Positions 42,695 through 51,001 of a stretch of 64,000 bases of DNA are shown piece after piece (position 1 is the stretch's first letter; every line of letters begins with the position of its first letter). Made by a program: the position numbers and the translations under genes. Below the pieces are notes generated by a model, which was given only the letters and a program-made list of their open reading frames with translations, was not told where the DNA came from and searched no databases. This stretch comes from JACKFB01 sp041389525 (GTDB taxonomy: Bacteria; Myxococcota_A; UBA9042; PHBI01; JACKFB01): NCBI GenBank assembly GCA_041389525.1, contig JAWKRR010000009.1, positions 91,887 to 155,886 of the forward strand, read 5' to 3'.

Positions 42695-42715
42695 AGTAAG
42701 TCCGCCCGTCTTACT
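42695..42715 (+). promoter_or_regulatory. Candidate operator for toxin-antitoxin module 2
   Basis: AGTAAG-N9-CTTACT, a perfect inverted repeat ending eight bases before the antitoxin ATG. It is comparable in position to the palindrome of module 1, but with a different sequence, consistent with separate autoregulation. Confidence 0.4.
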
Positions 42716-42723
42716 GTTGCGCC

Positions 42724-42966
42724 ATGGATACCCTAACCGTGAGCAGCAAAGGGCAAATCACTGTACCCAAGCGGCTGCGTGTCATGCTGAAGCTCGAGGC
42801 GGGGACCAAGCTGCACGCGGCCATCGATGCGGAGGGGCGCTTGGTGCTGACCCCTGCCCTGCACACCGCCGAGAGCCTCTTTGCGAGCCGGCCGCCGGTC
42901 GAGCGCGTGCTCACCGTCGAGCAGATCGATGACGCGATTCGGCGGCGCTTTCGTGATCGCGTTTGA
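42724..42966 (+). CDS. vapB: AbrB-type antitoxin (VapB-like), module 2
   Basis: 80 residues from the ATG at 42724. AbrB domain LTVSSKGQITVPKRLRVML, then LEAGTKLHAAID; the C-terminal tail ends TVEQIDDAIRRRF. The ribosome-binding site is weak. The stop lies 14 bases inside the following toxin gene. The upstream spacer (42544-42723) holds a palindromic operator candidate and no gene. Confidence 0.88.
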   Translation: MDTLTVSSKGQITVPKRLRVMLKLEAGTKLHAAIDAEGRLVLTPALHTAESLFASRPPVERVLTVEQIDDAIRRRFRDRV

Positions 42967-43348
42967 TACGAACGTGCTTGTGCGCGTCTTGCTGGGCGAC
43001 GACCCGGTTCAGACAGCGATCGCGGAGCGCCACTTCGTCGAACACACACGCGGCGAGGGCGTTCTTGTAGGACACGTGGCGCTGGCCGAGCTTGCGTGGG
43101 TGATGGACTCGGCCTACGGCCTCTCGCCCGAGCAGATTCGCGAGCGCCTCACGAGCCTCGTCCGCACCCGCGGCGTCTTCGTGCCCGAATTGGACGTGGT
43201 GCTCGAAGCCCTGCGCCGAGACGCCGCGGGTCCCGCGAATCTGGCGGACTACCTCATCCTTCTCAGCGCGCGCTCGCACGGGGCGGCACCGCTGCTGACC
43301 TTCGACAAGCGCCTCGCGCGCGAGCCGGACGCCAAGCTCGCCCAGTGA
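42953..43348 (+). CDS. vapC: PIN-domain toxin (VapC-like), module 2
   Basis: 131 residues from the GTG at 42953, overlapping the antitoxin by 14 bases. PIN motifs: IAFDTNVLVRVLLGDD, VALAELAWVMDSAYG, LADYLILLSARSHGAA and LTFDKRLARE. It is the same subfamily as module 3. Predicted RNase toxin. Confidence 0.9.
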   Translation: MIAFDTNVLVRVLLGDDPVQTAIAERHFVEHTRGEGVLVGHVALAELAWVMDSAYGLSPEQIRERLTSLVRTRGVFVPELDVVLEALRRDAAGPANLADYLILLSARSHGAAPLLTFDKRLAREPDAKLAQ

Positions 43349-43701
43349 CGGCCCCCGCCATCTTCGCGTGGCCCCCGGACCGCCTCGGGGCTCGTGGCCG
43401 GAGGCACGCGCCATCCCAATCCACGCGATTTCTTCAACATATCAAAAATTTAGCCAACAAAATCCCTAAGTCCGGACCCGACCCCTTTCTCTCCCGCTAC
43501 GGGTGCCTCGACGGGCGGAGTGGAGGACGGCGGCTGACGCCCCCTCCGACCATCTGCTCGGCAGCCGGGGCCAGGTCTCCAGAGTGAGAAGTGGAATGAA
43601 CGAAGGTCTCTGCCCCCGCACTACTGAGAGCGGACGCAGAGTTGCGCGTGCCGGCGCTGAGCCTTAGCTTGATCGTCATGCGTCCAGGAGGCAATGACAC
43701 C
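43349..43701. other. Intergenic spacer with an AT-rich patch
   Basis: 353 bases between modules 2 and 3. Bases 43428-43470 (around CATATCAAAAATTTAGCC) are strongly AT-rich in a genome of very high GC, a sign of foreign or promoter-like DNA. No open frame looks coding. The end of the spacer carries AGGAGG (43686-43691) for the next antitoxin. Confidence 0.5.
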
Positions 43702-43938
43702 ATGGTGGCAGCCACGGTAAAAGCGAACGGGGAAGTCACGATTCCCAAGGTGATCCTGGAGTCTTTGGGCGTGTCCGGCGGTGGGCAACTTCGATTCGTA
43801 ACCGCACCTGACGGGCGCATTCTGCTGGAAGCCGAGGCCGTGGATATTCGAAGCCTGCGCGGAGTCCTGAAGCACCGCGGCCCACCAGTATCGGTCGAGC
43901 AGATGAACGAAGCCATCGCTCGGGGTTCCGAGAGGTGA
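43702..43938 (+). CDS. vapB: AbrB-type antitoxin (VapB-like), module 3
   Basis: 78 residues from the ATG at 43702, ten bases after AGGAGG; an in-frame ATG at 43678 is possible. AbrB domain ATVKANGEVTIPKVILESLG, then GGGQLRFVTAPDG; the tail contains VSVEQMNEAIARG, like module 2. The stop overlaps the toxin start (GTGA). Confidence 0.88.
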   Translation: MVAATVKANGEVTIPKVILESLGVSGGGQLRFVTAPDGRILLEAEAVDIRSLRGVLKHRGPPVSVEQMNEAIARGSER

Positions 43939-44318
43939 TCGGCCTCGATACGAACGTGCTGGTACGCTATCTGGTCGACGACGATGAGGAGCAGGCGAAT
44001 GCCGCTGCGATTCTGCTTTCCAGCGGCGAGCAGTTCTACGTCTCGCACATCGTGCTCTGCGAATCGGTGTGGGTGCTTCGTTCGTCCTACCGGCGTCAGC
44101 GTCACGAAGTTGCGGACGCCCTCCAAGCTCTCCTTCGCTCACCCCAACTGAGCATCCAAGCGCCGCACGTCGCCGAGCGAGCGTTGGCGCGATACGCCAG
44201 TGGTACGGCCGACTTCGCAGACTACCTAATCGCGGAAGACGCTACGGCGGCGGGGTGTGCCACCGTAGCGACCTTCGACAAGAAGCTCCTCGCCGAGTCG
44301 GGTTTCGTGCGCCCCTAA
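43935..44318 (+). CDS. vapC: PIN-domain toxin (VapC-like), module 3
   Basis: 127 residues, GTG start overlapping the antitoxin stop. PIN motifs: IGLDTNVLVRYLVDDDEEQ, IVLCESVWVLRSSY, DFADYLIAEDATAAG and VATFDKKLLAESGF. It is closely related in pattern to module 2's toxin, suggesting duplication or repeated capture. It ends five bases from the convergent CBS gene. Confidence 0.9.
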   Translation: MIGLDTNVLVRYLVDDDEEQANAAAILLSSGEQFYVSHIVLCESVWVLRSSYRRQRHEVADALQALLRSPQLSIQAPHVAERALARYASGTADFADYLIAEDATAAGCATVATFDKKLLAESGFVRP

Positions 44319-44323
44319 CCGGC

Positions 44324-44719
44324 CTATCGCAAATTCTTCTGGATCACCCGGAGAATGTCGAAGCGGGTGATGGCGCCGACCAGCTTGCCGTCCTCGACCA
44401 CGGGGAGGCGGCGGAAGACGTTCTTTAGGAAGAGGCCGGCGACGTAATAGACGTTCATCTTGGGGGTGATGGTCGTCACGTCGCGGGTCATGAAGTCGGC
44501 GACGATGCCTCGGGGCATGTCGGCGTCGGTGCCGGCCGCTAGCAGGCGTAGGCAGTCCTTTTCGCTGACGATGCCGATGAGCACTCCCTGGTCGTCGACG
44601 ACTGGGGCGCTGGTGACGTGGTGCTCCAGCAGGAAGTCCACGGCGTCCAGGATCGGCGCGTCGGGGCGCAGGGTGTGGACTGTCGTGTCCATGTGGTCGC
44701 GGATGATGGGGAGCTTCAT
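44324..44719 (-). CDS. Two-CBS-domain protein
   Basis: 131 residues, ATG start with AAGG upstream. Two CBS units: VHTLRPDAPILDAVDFLLEH...SAPVVDDQGVLIGIVSEKD and VTTITPKMNVYYVAGLF...RRLPVVEDGKLVGAITRFD. CBS pairs bind adenine nucleotides and regulate enzymes or channels. No effector domain is attached. It lies downstream of nuoN on the same strand with a 61-bp gap and might be transcribed with the nuo operon; a role in energy sensing would be a guess. Confidence 0.88.
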   Translation of the reverse strand: MKLPIIRDHMDTTVHTLRPDAPILDAVDFLLEHHVTSAPVVDDQGVLIGIVSEKDCLRLLAAGTDADMPRGIVADFMTRDVTTITPKMNVYYVAGLFLKNVFRRLPVVEDGKLVGAITRFDILRVIQKNLR

Positions 44720-44780
44720 GGCGCAACCTTGGACCGGGCGTTAGCGCGGGTGGCGTGGCTCGATAGTAGTTCGGCCGCGA

Positions 44781-46184
44781 CTATCGGGGGAAGAGCGCGG
44801 TCGCGGCGGTCTCGGCGAGCTCCCAAGCCGGGCCGGGCCAGGCGCCGAGCAGGGCCGTGGCGATGAGGACGACCGCCGCCGCCAGCTTGAGCGCGGGGGC
44901 CACGGTGATGGGCGCGGCGCCGGCGGCCACCTCGCCCGTCCAGGCGTCGCGGATGAGCTGCAGGTAATAGTAGAGCGAGATCGTGGCGTTGATGGCGGCG
45001 ATGAGGACCAGCCAGAAGGCGCCGCGCTCGATCGCCGCGACGAAGAGGAACCACTTGCCCGCGAAGCCCGGCGTGGGCGGGATGCCGGCGAGGCCGAACA
45101 TGCCCACCAGCAGCAGCCCGGCGAGGAGCGGCGAGCGGCGGGCGAGGCCCTGGAGGTCGGCGCGGGTGGGGTCGTGGCCGTCTCTTCCCAAGGCGGTGAC
45201 TACCAAAAAGGGTGCTGCGGCGATGACGACGTAGGCCAGCGCGTAGAAGAGCGCGGCCGCTGTGCCGCGCTCGGACGCGACGACGAAGCCGATGAGCGCG
45301 TAGCCGCCGTGGGCGATGGCGGACCAGCCCAGCAGGCGCTTTACGTTGCGCTGCACAAGCGCGCCCAGATTGCCGACCGTCATCGACGCGACCGAGGCCA
45401 GCAGCAGCAGGTGCACAAGCAGCTCTGAGGGGCCGACCGAGGCCAGCACGCGGGCGAGGATGCCGATGGCGGCGACCTTGGACGCCGTGCCGATGAAGGT
45501 CGCCGCCGGGTGGGGGGCGGCCTCGTAGACGTCGGGCGCCCAGGCGTGGAAAGGGAAGACCGCGAGCTTGAAGAGCAGGCCCGCCAAGAACAGGACGAGG
45601 CCCAGGGCCGCGGCGGGCGGCGCGCCATGGCCCAAGGCGACGAGCTGGGTCGTGCCCGTGTGGCCGAAGATCAGCGTGATCCCGTAGATGGTGGTCGCCG
45701 AAGCGGCCGCTCCGAAGAGCAGGTAGCGGATGGCGCCCTCACTGCCGGCGCGCTGACTTTTGTGCAGCGCAGCTAAGACGTAGAGCGCGTAGGCCGAGAA
45801 CTCGAGCGCCACGTAGAGGGTGATCAGCTCGACAGCGCTCGAGAGCAGCATCATGCCCAGGGCGCCCAGGTGGATCAGCGTCGGCAGGTCACCGCGGGCG
45901 CTGGGACGCAGGCTCGAGCTGTCGGTGGCGGTGAAGGACGCGACCAGGGCGCCGCCGGCGATGCCGAGCTTGAGGAGCTGCGACAGGGCGTCGATCGAAT
46001 AAACGCCCGAGATCGGCTGCTCACGAAATCCCAGGGCGAAGAGCGCAGCGACGAGCGTCGCGTGGGCTCCGATGAGGCCGACGCGGGCCGTGGTGGCGGG
46101 GGTGCTGGGGCCTCGCGCCATGGACGCGGCGAAGCAGGCCAGCGCTGTGGCGGCTGAGGCTAGCTCGGGGGCGAAGGCTGTCAT
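44781..46184 (-). CDS. nuoN: NADH-quinone oxidoreductase subunit N
   Basis: 467 residues; ATG at 46184 overlaps the nuoM stop (ATGA). An antiporter-like membrane subunit of complex I with about 14 helices. Characteristic stretches: YVALEFSAYALYVLAAL, GAIRYLLFGAAASAT, FHAWAPDVYEAAPHP and RLLGWSAIAHGGYALIG. The Lys in LLFKLAVFPFHAWAPD fits the proton-channel lysine. Last gene of the nuo run. Confidence 0.95.
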   Translation of the reverse strand: MTAFAPELASAATALACFAASMARGPSTPATTARVGLIGAHATLVAALFALGFREQPISGVYSIDALSQLLKLGIAGGALVASFTATDSSSLRPSARGDLPTLIHLGALGMMLLSSAVELITLYVALEFSAYALYVLAALHKSQRAGSEGAIRYLLFGAAASATTIYGITLIFGHTGTTQLVALGHGAPPAAALGLVLFLAGLLFKLAVFPFHAWAPDVYEAAPHPAATFIGTASKVAAIGILARVLASVGPSELLVHLLLLASVASMTVGNLGALVQRNVKRLLGWSAIAHGGYALIGFVVASERGTAAALFYALAYVVIAAAPFLVVTALGRDGHDPTRADLQGLARRSPLLAGLLLVGMFGLAGIPPTPGFAGKWFLFVAAIERGAFWLVLIAAINATISLYYYLQLIRDAWTGEVAAGAAPITVAPALKLAAAVVLIATALLGAWPGPAWELAETAATALFPR

Positions 46185-47647
46185 CGGAAGCCCCCGGCGA
46201 CCTGGCCGAGCTCGCTGACGAGGCCGATGAGGTCCAGGGCCAGGTTCGGGACGAAGCCGATGAGCAGCAAGAGCCCGATGAGGATGAGGCGGGGGATGGA
46301 CTGCCAGCCGTTGAGGTCGACCAGCGAATCGCGGGCGGGGTTGGGGGCTCCGAACAGCGCCTTGCCGAGGACGCGCAGCAGGTAGGCGGCCGTGATGACG
46401 AGGCCGGCGATGGCGATGACGCCGAGCACTGGGTAGGTCTTGAGCGCGGCGACGAAGACCAGGAACTCGGCGACGAAGGGCGCGAAGCCGGGGACGCCCA
46501 TGCCGCACAGGGCCGCGAGGACGAAGAGAGTGCCGGCGACCGGGGTCTGGGAGACGAGGCCGCCGTAGCTGGCGATTTCGCGGTCGTGGGTCTGGTCGTA
46601 GATGAAGCCGACCACGCTGAAGAAGAGGGCGGTCATGACGCCGTGGGCGAACATCTGCAGGACGGCGCCGCGGATGCCGTCGGCGTCGAGGGTGGCGAGG
46701 CCGAGCAGGACGATGCCCATGTGGGAGACGCTGGAGAAGCCGATGACGTACTTGAAGTCGGTCTGGCGCCAGGCGACGAAGGCTCCGTAGATGATGCCGG
46801 CGGTGGCGAAGGCGGCCGCCGTGGGGGCCCAGTAGGCCGCTCCCGCGGGGAGGATGCCGATGGCGACGCGCAGGATGCCGAAGGCGCCGAGCTTCATCAG
46901 GACGCCGGCGTGGAGCATCGAGACGGACGTCGGGGCGGCGACGTGGCCGGTGGGGGACCAGCCGTGGAGCGGCCACATGCCGGCGAGGATGCCGAAGCCG
47001 ACGTAGAGGAAGGGGAAGAGGAAGACCTGGACGTCGGGGTCGATGGCGCGGGTGGCGAGCTCGGGGATGGACCAGGTGTCGCCGCCGCCGAGGACGAAGA
47101 GCGCGATGAGGGCCGGGAAGAGCAGCGCGCTGCCGGCCATCAGGTAGAGGGTGAGCTTCATGGCGGCGTAGGCGCGGCGCGTGCTGCCCCAGACCGCGAT
47201 GAGCGGGTACATCGGGAGGACGGCGACCTCGTAGAAGAAGAAGAAGGCGAAGAGGTCGCGGGAGAGGAAGACGCCGTAGACGCCGAAGACCAGCAGCGCG
47301 ATGAAGGCGAAGTACTCGCGGATGCGGTGGGTCAGCGACCACATGGTCAGGGTGCCGGTGAAGAAGACGACCGCGTTGAGCAGGGTCATCAGGACGGCGA
47401 TGCCGTCGGCGGCGAGGTCGATGTGGATGTGCAGCGACGGGATCCACGGCAGGACCCAGGCGAATTGGTAGGTGGGGCCTTGGGGATCGAAGACGGCGGC
47501 GAGGAGGAGCGCCAGGGCGAGGCTCAGCGCTGAGACGGCGGCGTTGAGCGGCTTGATGAGGCGCTCAGGCGCCAGCAGCGTGGCGACGGCGCCCAGCAGC
47601 GGCAGGCCGACGATGGCCGGCAACAGGGTGGAGGTCAGACCGCTCAT
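46181..47647 (-). CDS. nuoM: NADH-quinone oxidoreductase subunit M
   Basis: 488 residues; ATG at 47647 overlaps the nuoL stop (ATGA). Antiporter-like subunit. Marker motifs are FFFFYEVAVLPMYPLI, AMKLTLYLMAGSALL, GFGILAGMWPLHGWSP, SMLHAGVLMKLGAFG and IGFSSVSHMGIVLLG. The channel Glu in FYEVAVLP and the Lys in VLMKLGAFG are present, so the proton pathway looks intact. A long Arg/Pro-rich open extension upstream is frame shadow from nuoL, not protein. Confidence 0.95.
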   Translation of the reverse strand: MSGLTSTLLPAIVGLPLLGAVATLLAPERLIKPLNAAVSALSLALALLLAAVFDPQGPTYQFAWVLPWIPSLHIHIDLAADGIAVLMTLLNAVVFFTGTLTMWSLTHRIREYFAFIALLVFGVYGVFLSRDLFAFFFFYEVAVLPMYPLIAVWGSTRRAYAAMKLTLYLMAGSALLFPALIALFVLGGGDTWSIPELATRAIDPDVQVFLFPFLYVGFGILAGMWPLHGWSPTGHVAAPTSVSMLHAGVLMKLGAFGILRVAIGILPAGAAYWAPTAAAFATAGIIYGAFVAWRQTDFKYVIGFSSVSHMGIVLLGLATLDADGIRGAVLQMFAHGVMTALFFSVVGFIYDQTHDREIASYGGLVSQTPVAGTLFVLAALCGMGVPGFAPFVAEFLVFVAALKTYPVLGVIAIAGLVITAAYLLRVLGKALFGAPNPARDSLVDLNGWQSIPRLILIGLLLLIGFVPNLALDLIGLVSELGQVAGGFR

Positions 47648-49464
47648 CGGGCGAACCCCAGCCACAGGGCGACCATGGCGAGCAGGACCGCGGCGACGCC
47701 GATGTAGCGCTGAAGCTGGCCGGACTGGCCGCGGGAGGTGCCCTCGCCCATGCCCAGGGTGAAGCGGCCGGTGAGGTCGCCGGCGGCGTCGAGGACGCGG
47801 GCCTCGATGACGTGGAGGGCGCGGGCGACGGCGAGGGCGGCGCCGACGACCACTTTTTCGTAGATGGCGTCGAGGTAGAAGCCAGCTTTGAGCGCGCGGT
47901 GGAGCGGGCCGATGCGCTCGAGGAGGCTGGCGCCGGCGGACCTGCGGCCGAAGTCGAAGGTGGCCAGGGCCAGGCCGATGACGACGGCGCTGAGGCCGGG
48001 GATGGCGTGGGAGAGGGCGAGCTCGGGCAGGGGCTGGCCGATGAGGGCGGCGATGGAGGGGCCGGCGAAGACCAGGGCCAGGGTCAGGGCGCTGAGGGTG
48101 AGGATGGCGGCGAGCATCCAGAAGGTGGGCGGGTGGTGCTCGGCGTGGGCGTGGGGGGCGTGGCCGGCGTCGTCCGCGTGGGCCAGCGCGGGGTTGGGCG
48201 GGCGCAGCAGCAGGAAGACCACGCGGCCGACGTAGTACGCGGTCACCCCGGCGCCGGCGACCAGCAGCGCGAAGCCGAGGGCGGCGGCGCGGCCGGGGAC
48301 GCCGTGGACGACGGTGAGCACGGCCTCTTTGGAGGCGAAGCCGGCGAACCCGGGGATGCCGGCGAGGGCGGCGCCGCCCACCAGGATGCCCAGCATCGTC
48401 AGGCGGTCGCGGCGGGCGCCGGCCTGGCCCAGGGCCCGGAGGTCTTGGGTGCCGTGGTGGTGGATCAGCGCGCCGGCGCTGAGGAAGAGCAGCGCCTTGA
48501 AGGCCGCGTGGGTCGTGAGGTGAAAGAGCCCGGCCGAGAGCCCGGCGGCGGCGAGGCCGGCGAGCATGGTGCCGAGCTGGCTGATGGACGAGTAGGCCCA
48601 GACGCGCTTGATGTCGTCTTGGACCGCGGCCAAGAGCGCCGCGAAGAGCGCGGTGAAGGCCGTGAGCGCGAGGGCTACGTTTCGCGTGATGGGAGCGAGC
48701 AGAAAGAGCTCTTCGAAGCGGGCGAAGAGGAAGACGCCGGCCGCGACCATGGTGGCCGAGTGCAGCAGCGCGCTGACCGGCGTGGGGCCAGCCATGGCGT
48801 CGGGAAGCCAGGTGTGCAGCGGGAACTGGGCGCTCTTGCCGATGATGCCGACGAAGAGCAGCGCGGCGATGACCTCGATGAGGGCGTGGCTGCGGGGGAA
48901 CTGGCGCGCGGTCTCGGCGACGGCGGCCAGCGACTCGCGGATGTCCAGGGTATGGGCCAGCGTGAAGAGCAGCACCAGCCCGACCAGCATCGCGACGTCG
49001 CCGATGCGGGTCATGATGAAGGCCTTCTTGGCTGCGGCGATGGCCTCGGGGCGCTGGTACCAGAAGCCGATGAGGAAGAAGGACGCTAGGCCGACCAGCT
49101 CCCAGAAGATGAAGGCCTGGAGCAGGTTCGGCGAGTAGGCGAAGCCCAGCATGGCCCACTCGAAGAGCGCTAGCAGCGCGAAGAAGCGGCCGCGGCCCGG
49201 GTCGTGGGCCATGTAGCCGGTCGAGTAGACCTGCACGCACAGGGTGATGACGCCGACCACCGCACCCATGAGGCGGGCCCTGGCGTCGAGGAGCACGCCG
49301 AAGCCGAGCTCGGTCTGGCCGAGGGTGAGCCAGGGCCAGATCTTCGAGTCCACGGCTGGGGTCTCGAGCAGCAGCCACAGCGTGGCCAGCGCCGTGACCG
49401 CGCCCGAGGCGATGACCACGCTCGCGGCGGCGGTGGCGTGGCGGCGCAGCAGGGCGAAGGCCAC
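47644..49464 (-). CDS. nuoL: NADH-quinone oxidoreductase subunit L, start uncertain
   Basis: 606 residues from the GTG at 49464; antiporter-like subunit with the long lateral-helix C-terminus. Motifs: VYSTGYMAHD, FIFWELVGLASFFLIGFWY, AKKAFIMTRIGDVAM, FPLHTWLPDAMAGPTPVSAL, VWAYSSISQLGTML and HLTTHAAFKALLFLSAGA. A His-rich loop (HAHAEHHPP) lies near residue 410. The GTG start would remove part of the first membrane helix. The same frame reads LDLASPITVALTALAAPLAA upstream, back to a CTG at 49530, nine bases past the nuoK stop, and contains no ATG, GTG or TTG. A CTG start (628 residues) is therefore plausible. Confidence 0.93.
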   Translation of the reverse strand: MAFALLRRHATAAASVVIASGAVTALATLWLLLETPAVDSKIWPWLTLGQTELGFGVLLDARARLMGAVVGVITLCVQVYSTGYMAHDPGRGRFFALLALFEWAMLGFAYSPNLLQAFIFWELVGLASFFLIGFWYQRPEAIAAAKKAFIMTRIGDVAMLVGLVLLFTLAHTLDIRESLAAVAETARQFPRSHALIEVIAALLFVGIIGKSAQFPLHTWLPDAMAGPTPVSALLHSATMVAAGVFLFARFEELFLLAPITRNVALALTAFTALFAALLAAVQDDIKRVWAYSSISQLGTMLAGLAAAGLSAGLFHLTTHAAFKALLFLSAGALIHHHGTQDLRALGQAGARRDRLTMLGILVGGAALAGIPGFAGFASKEAVLTVVHGVPGRAAALGFALLVAGAGVTAYYVGRVVFLLLRPPNPALAHADDAGHAPHAHAEHHPPTFWMLAAILTLSALTLALVFAGPSIAALIGQPLPELALSHAIPGLSAVVIGLALATFDFGRRSAGASLLERIGPLHRALKAGFYLDAIYEKVVVGAALAVARALHVIEARVLDAAGDLTGRFTLGMGEGTSRGQSGQLQRYIGVAAVLLAMVALWLGFAR

Positions 49465-49536
49465 GACGAACGCGGCCAGCGGCGCGGCGAGGGCGGTCAG
49501 GGCGACCGTGATGGGGGAGGCGAGGTCCAGGTGGCG

Positions 49537-49866
49537 TCAGCCTTGCAGGGTGTCGAGGGCGTCGACGTCGACGCTCTGGCGGTGGCGGTGGACGGCCAGG
49601 ATGATGGCCAGGGCGATGGCGGCTTCGGCGGCGGCGAGGCCGATGATGAAGAGCGCGAGCAGCTGTCCGCTCACGGCGGCGAGGGCTGGGTCCACGTCCA
49701 CCAGGGCGCCGTAGCGGCCGAAGGCCAGGGCGTTGAGGCTGGCGGCGTTGAGCATCAGCTCGATGCCGATGAGCATCGCGATGAGGTTTCGCCGGGCCAA
49801 GACGGCGTAGAGGCCCATGGCGAAGAGCGCGGCGGCGAGCAGCGTGAAGGCGGTGAGCGGCGTCAT
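49537..49866 (-). CDS. nuoK: NADH-quinone oxidoreductase subunit K
   Basis: 109 residues, three helices; ATG overlaps the nuoJ stop (ATGA). Contains the family core NLIAMLIGIELMLNAASLNAL with the conserved Glu in the second helix and a second Glu in GLAAAEAAIALAI in the third, both needed for proton relay. Length is normal. Confidence 0.95.
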   Translation of the reverse strand: MTPLTAFTLLAAALFAMGLYAVLARRNLIAMLIGIELMLNAASLNALAFGRYGALVDVDPALAAVSGQLLALFIIGLAAAEAAIALAIILAVHRHRQSVDVDALDTLQG

Positions 49867-50411
49867 GGAGCCACCTTTTCGCCAGTCGCGGCCTGGGAGT
49901 TTTGGGGGGCCGCAGGATCTCGGGCTGGCGCCTCGCGGACGGCGATGAGGACCGCGCCGATGATCGCCAGCAAGAGCACAAGGGAGAGCACCTCGAAGGC
50001 GATGAGCCAGTCGCCGAGCAGGGCGTGGCCGAGGGCGGCGGGGGCGAAGACGCCGGGGGCTTCGGGTGAGTCGGCGACCGGCGTGTCGTTGAGCAGCGCC
50101 AGCCCGGTCCCGGCGAAGAAGAGCGCGGCGATGACGGCGGCGCCGAAGCGGCGGGCGGGGGTCTCGCGCAGGCCCTTGCCGGCCTGGGGCGAGAGCATCA
50201 CGGCGAAGATCATCGCGACCGAGATCCCGCCGACGTAGATGAGCACCTCCATCGCGCCGACGAAGGGGCTGCCCAGCGTGGTGAAGAGGCCCGCCAGCGC
50301 CAGCAAGGCCGTGGCCAAGCCGAAGATGGCGTGCACGATGTCGCGCACGCTGACGGCGACCAGCGCTCCCAGCAGGCAGAGCGCCATCAGCACGAGGGTG
50401 ACGACGCTCAC
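49863..50411 (-). CDS. nuoJ: NADH-quinone oxidoreductase subunit J
   Basis: 182 residues; GTG start overlaps the nuoI stop. Five-helix subunit with the family motif AMEVLIYVGGISVAMIFAVML carrying the pi-bulge Tyr and conserved Glu. The N-terminus VRDIVHAIFGLATALLALAG is typical. Confidence 0.93.
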   Translation of the reverse strand: MSVVTLVLMALCLLGALVAVSVRDIVHAIFGLATALLALAGLFTTLGSPFVGAMEVLIYVGGISVAMIFAVMLSPQAGKGLRETPARRFGAAVIAALFFAGTGLALLNDTPVADSPEAPGVFAPAALGHALLGDWLIAFEVLSLVLLLAIIGAVLIAVREAPARDPAAPQNSQAATGEKVAP

Positions 50412-51001
50412 GCCTCGCCCTCCTTTTCGGGCGCGCCCGTGGCCTTGTCAGGCGCTGCAGCGGCCTTGGCGGCCTTGGCTGCGGCGGCCGCGCGGGCCTT
50501 CTCGGCGGCGGCCTCGGCCTCGCGTGCGCGCTGCTCGACGCGGAACTGCTCCTCGCCCTCGCGGTAGGGGTCCAGCAGGTCCATCTTCCAGTCGCGGCCG
50601 TAGCCGGCCTCGTCGTAGAGCTTGGAGTACTCGAGCGTCGTGGTCGGGCACACGTCGATGCAGAGGCCGCAGAGGCTACAGAGCGCGAAGTCCATGGTGA
50701 ACGTCGTCGCGCGCTGCTTCTTCATCCCCTCGACTTTCTCGCCGTCGATCTTGATGCAGAAGGACGGGCAGATCTGCTCGCAGGCGAGGCAGGCCACGCA
50801 GTCGTGGGTGCCGGTCTCCTCGAAGCGGATGAGCTTGATGGCCGAGCGATAGGCGCCCGAGAGCTTGGGTTTCTCGTGGGGGTACTGAAGCGTGACGGCC
50901 TTCTTCTTGACCACCGTCCGCCACATCTCGCCGAAGGTCATGCCCAGGCCGGTGAGCAGCGCCTTGGCGCCGACGGCCAAGCTCTTGACGGGGTTCGCCA
51001 T
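50408..51001 (-). CDS. nuoI: NADH-quinone oxidoreductase subunit I, with Ala-rich tail
   Basis: 197 residues from the ATG at 51001 (TGATG overlap with nuoH; GTG at 51004 possible). Two [4Fe-4S] motifs, CVACLACEQICP and CSLCGLCIDVCP, carry clusters N6a and N6b of the connecting arm, with YPHEKPKLSGAYRS before them. The last 45 residues are an Ala/Lys/Glu-rich helical tail (AREAEAAAEKARAAAAAKAA) not found in typical NuoI; it might contact another subunit. Confidence 0.95.
   Translation of the reverse strand: MANPVKSLAVGAKALLTGLGMTFGEMWRTVVKKKAVTLQYPHEKPKLSGAYRSAIKLIRFEETGTHDCVACLACEQICPSFCIKIDGEKVEGMKKQRATTFTMDFALCSLCGLCIDVCPTTTLEYSKLYDEAGYGRDWKMDLLDPYREGEEQFRVEQRAREAEAAAEKARAAAAAKAAKAAAAPDKATGAPEKEGEA

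Noticed and set aside
47648..49981. Arg/Pro-rich N-terminal extension of nuoM by about 770 codons
   Set aside because: It is the shifted frame of nuoL, nuoK and part of nuoJ; nuoM has a normal ATGA start at 47647.
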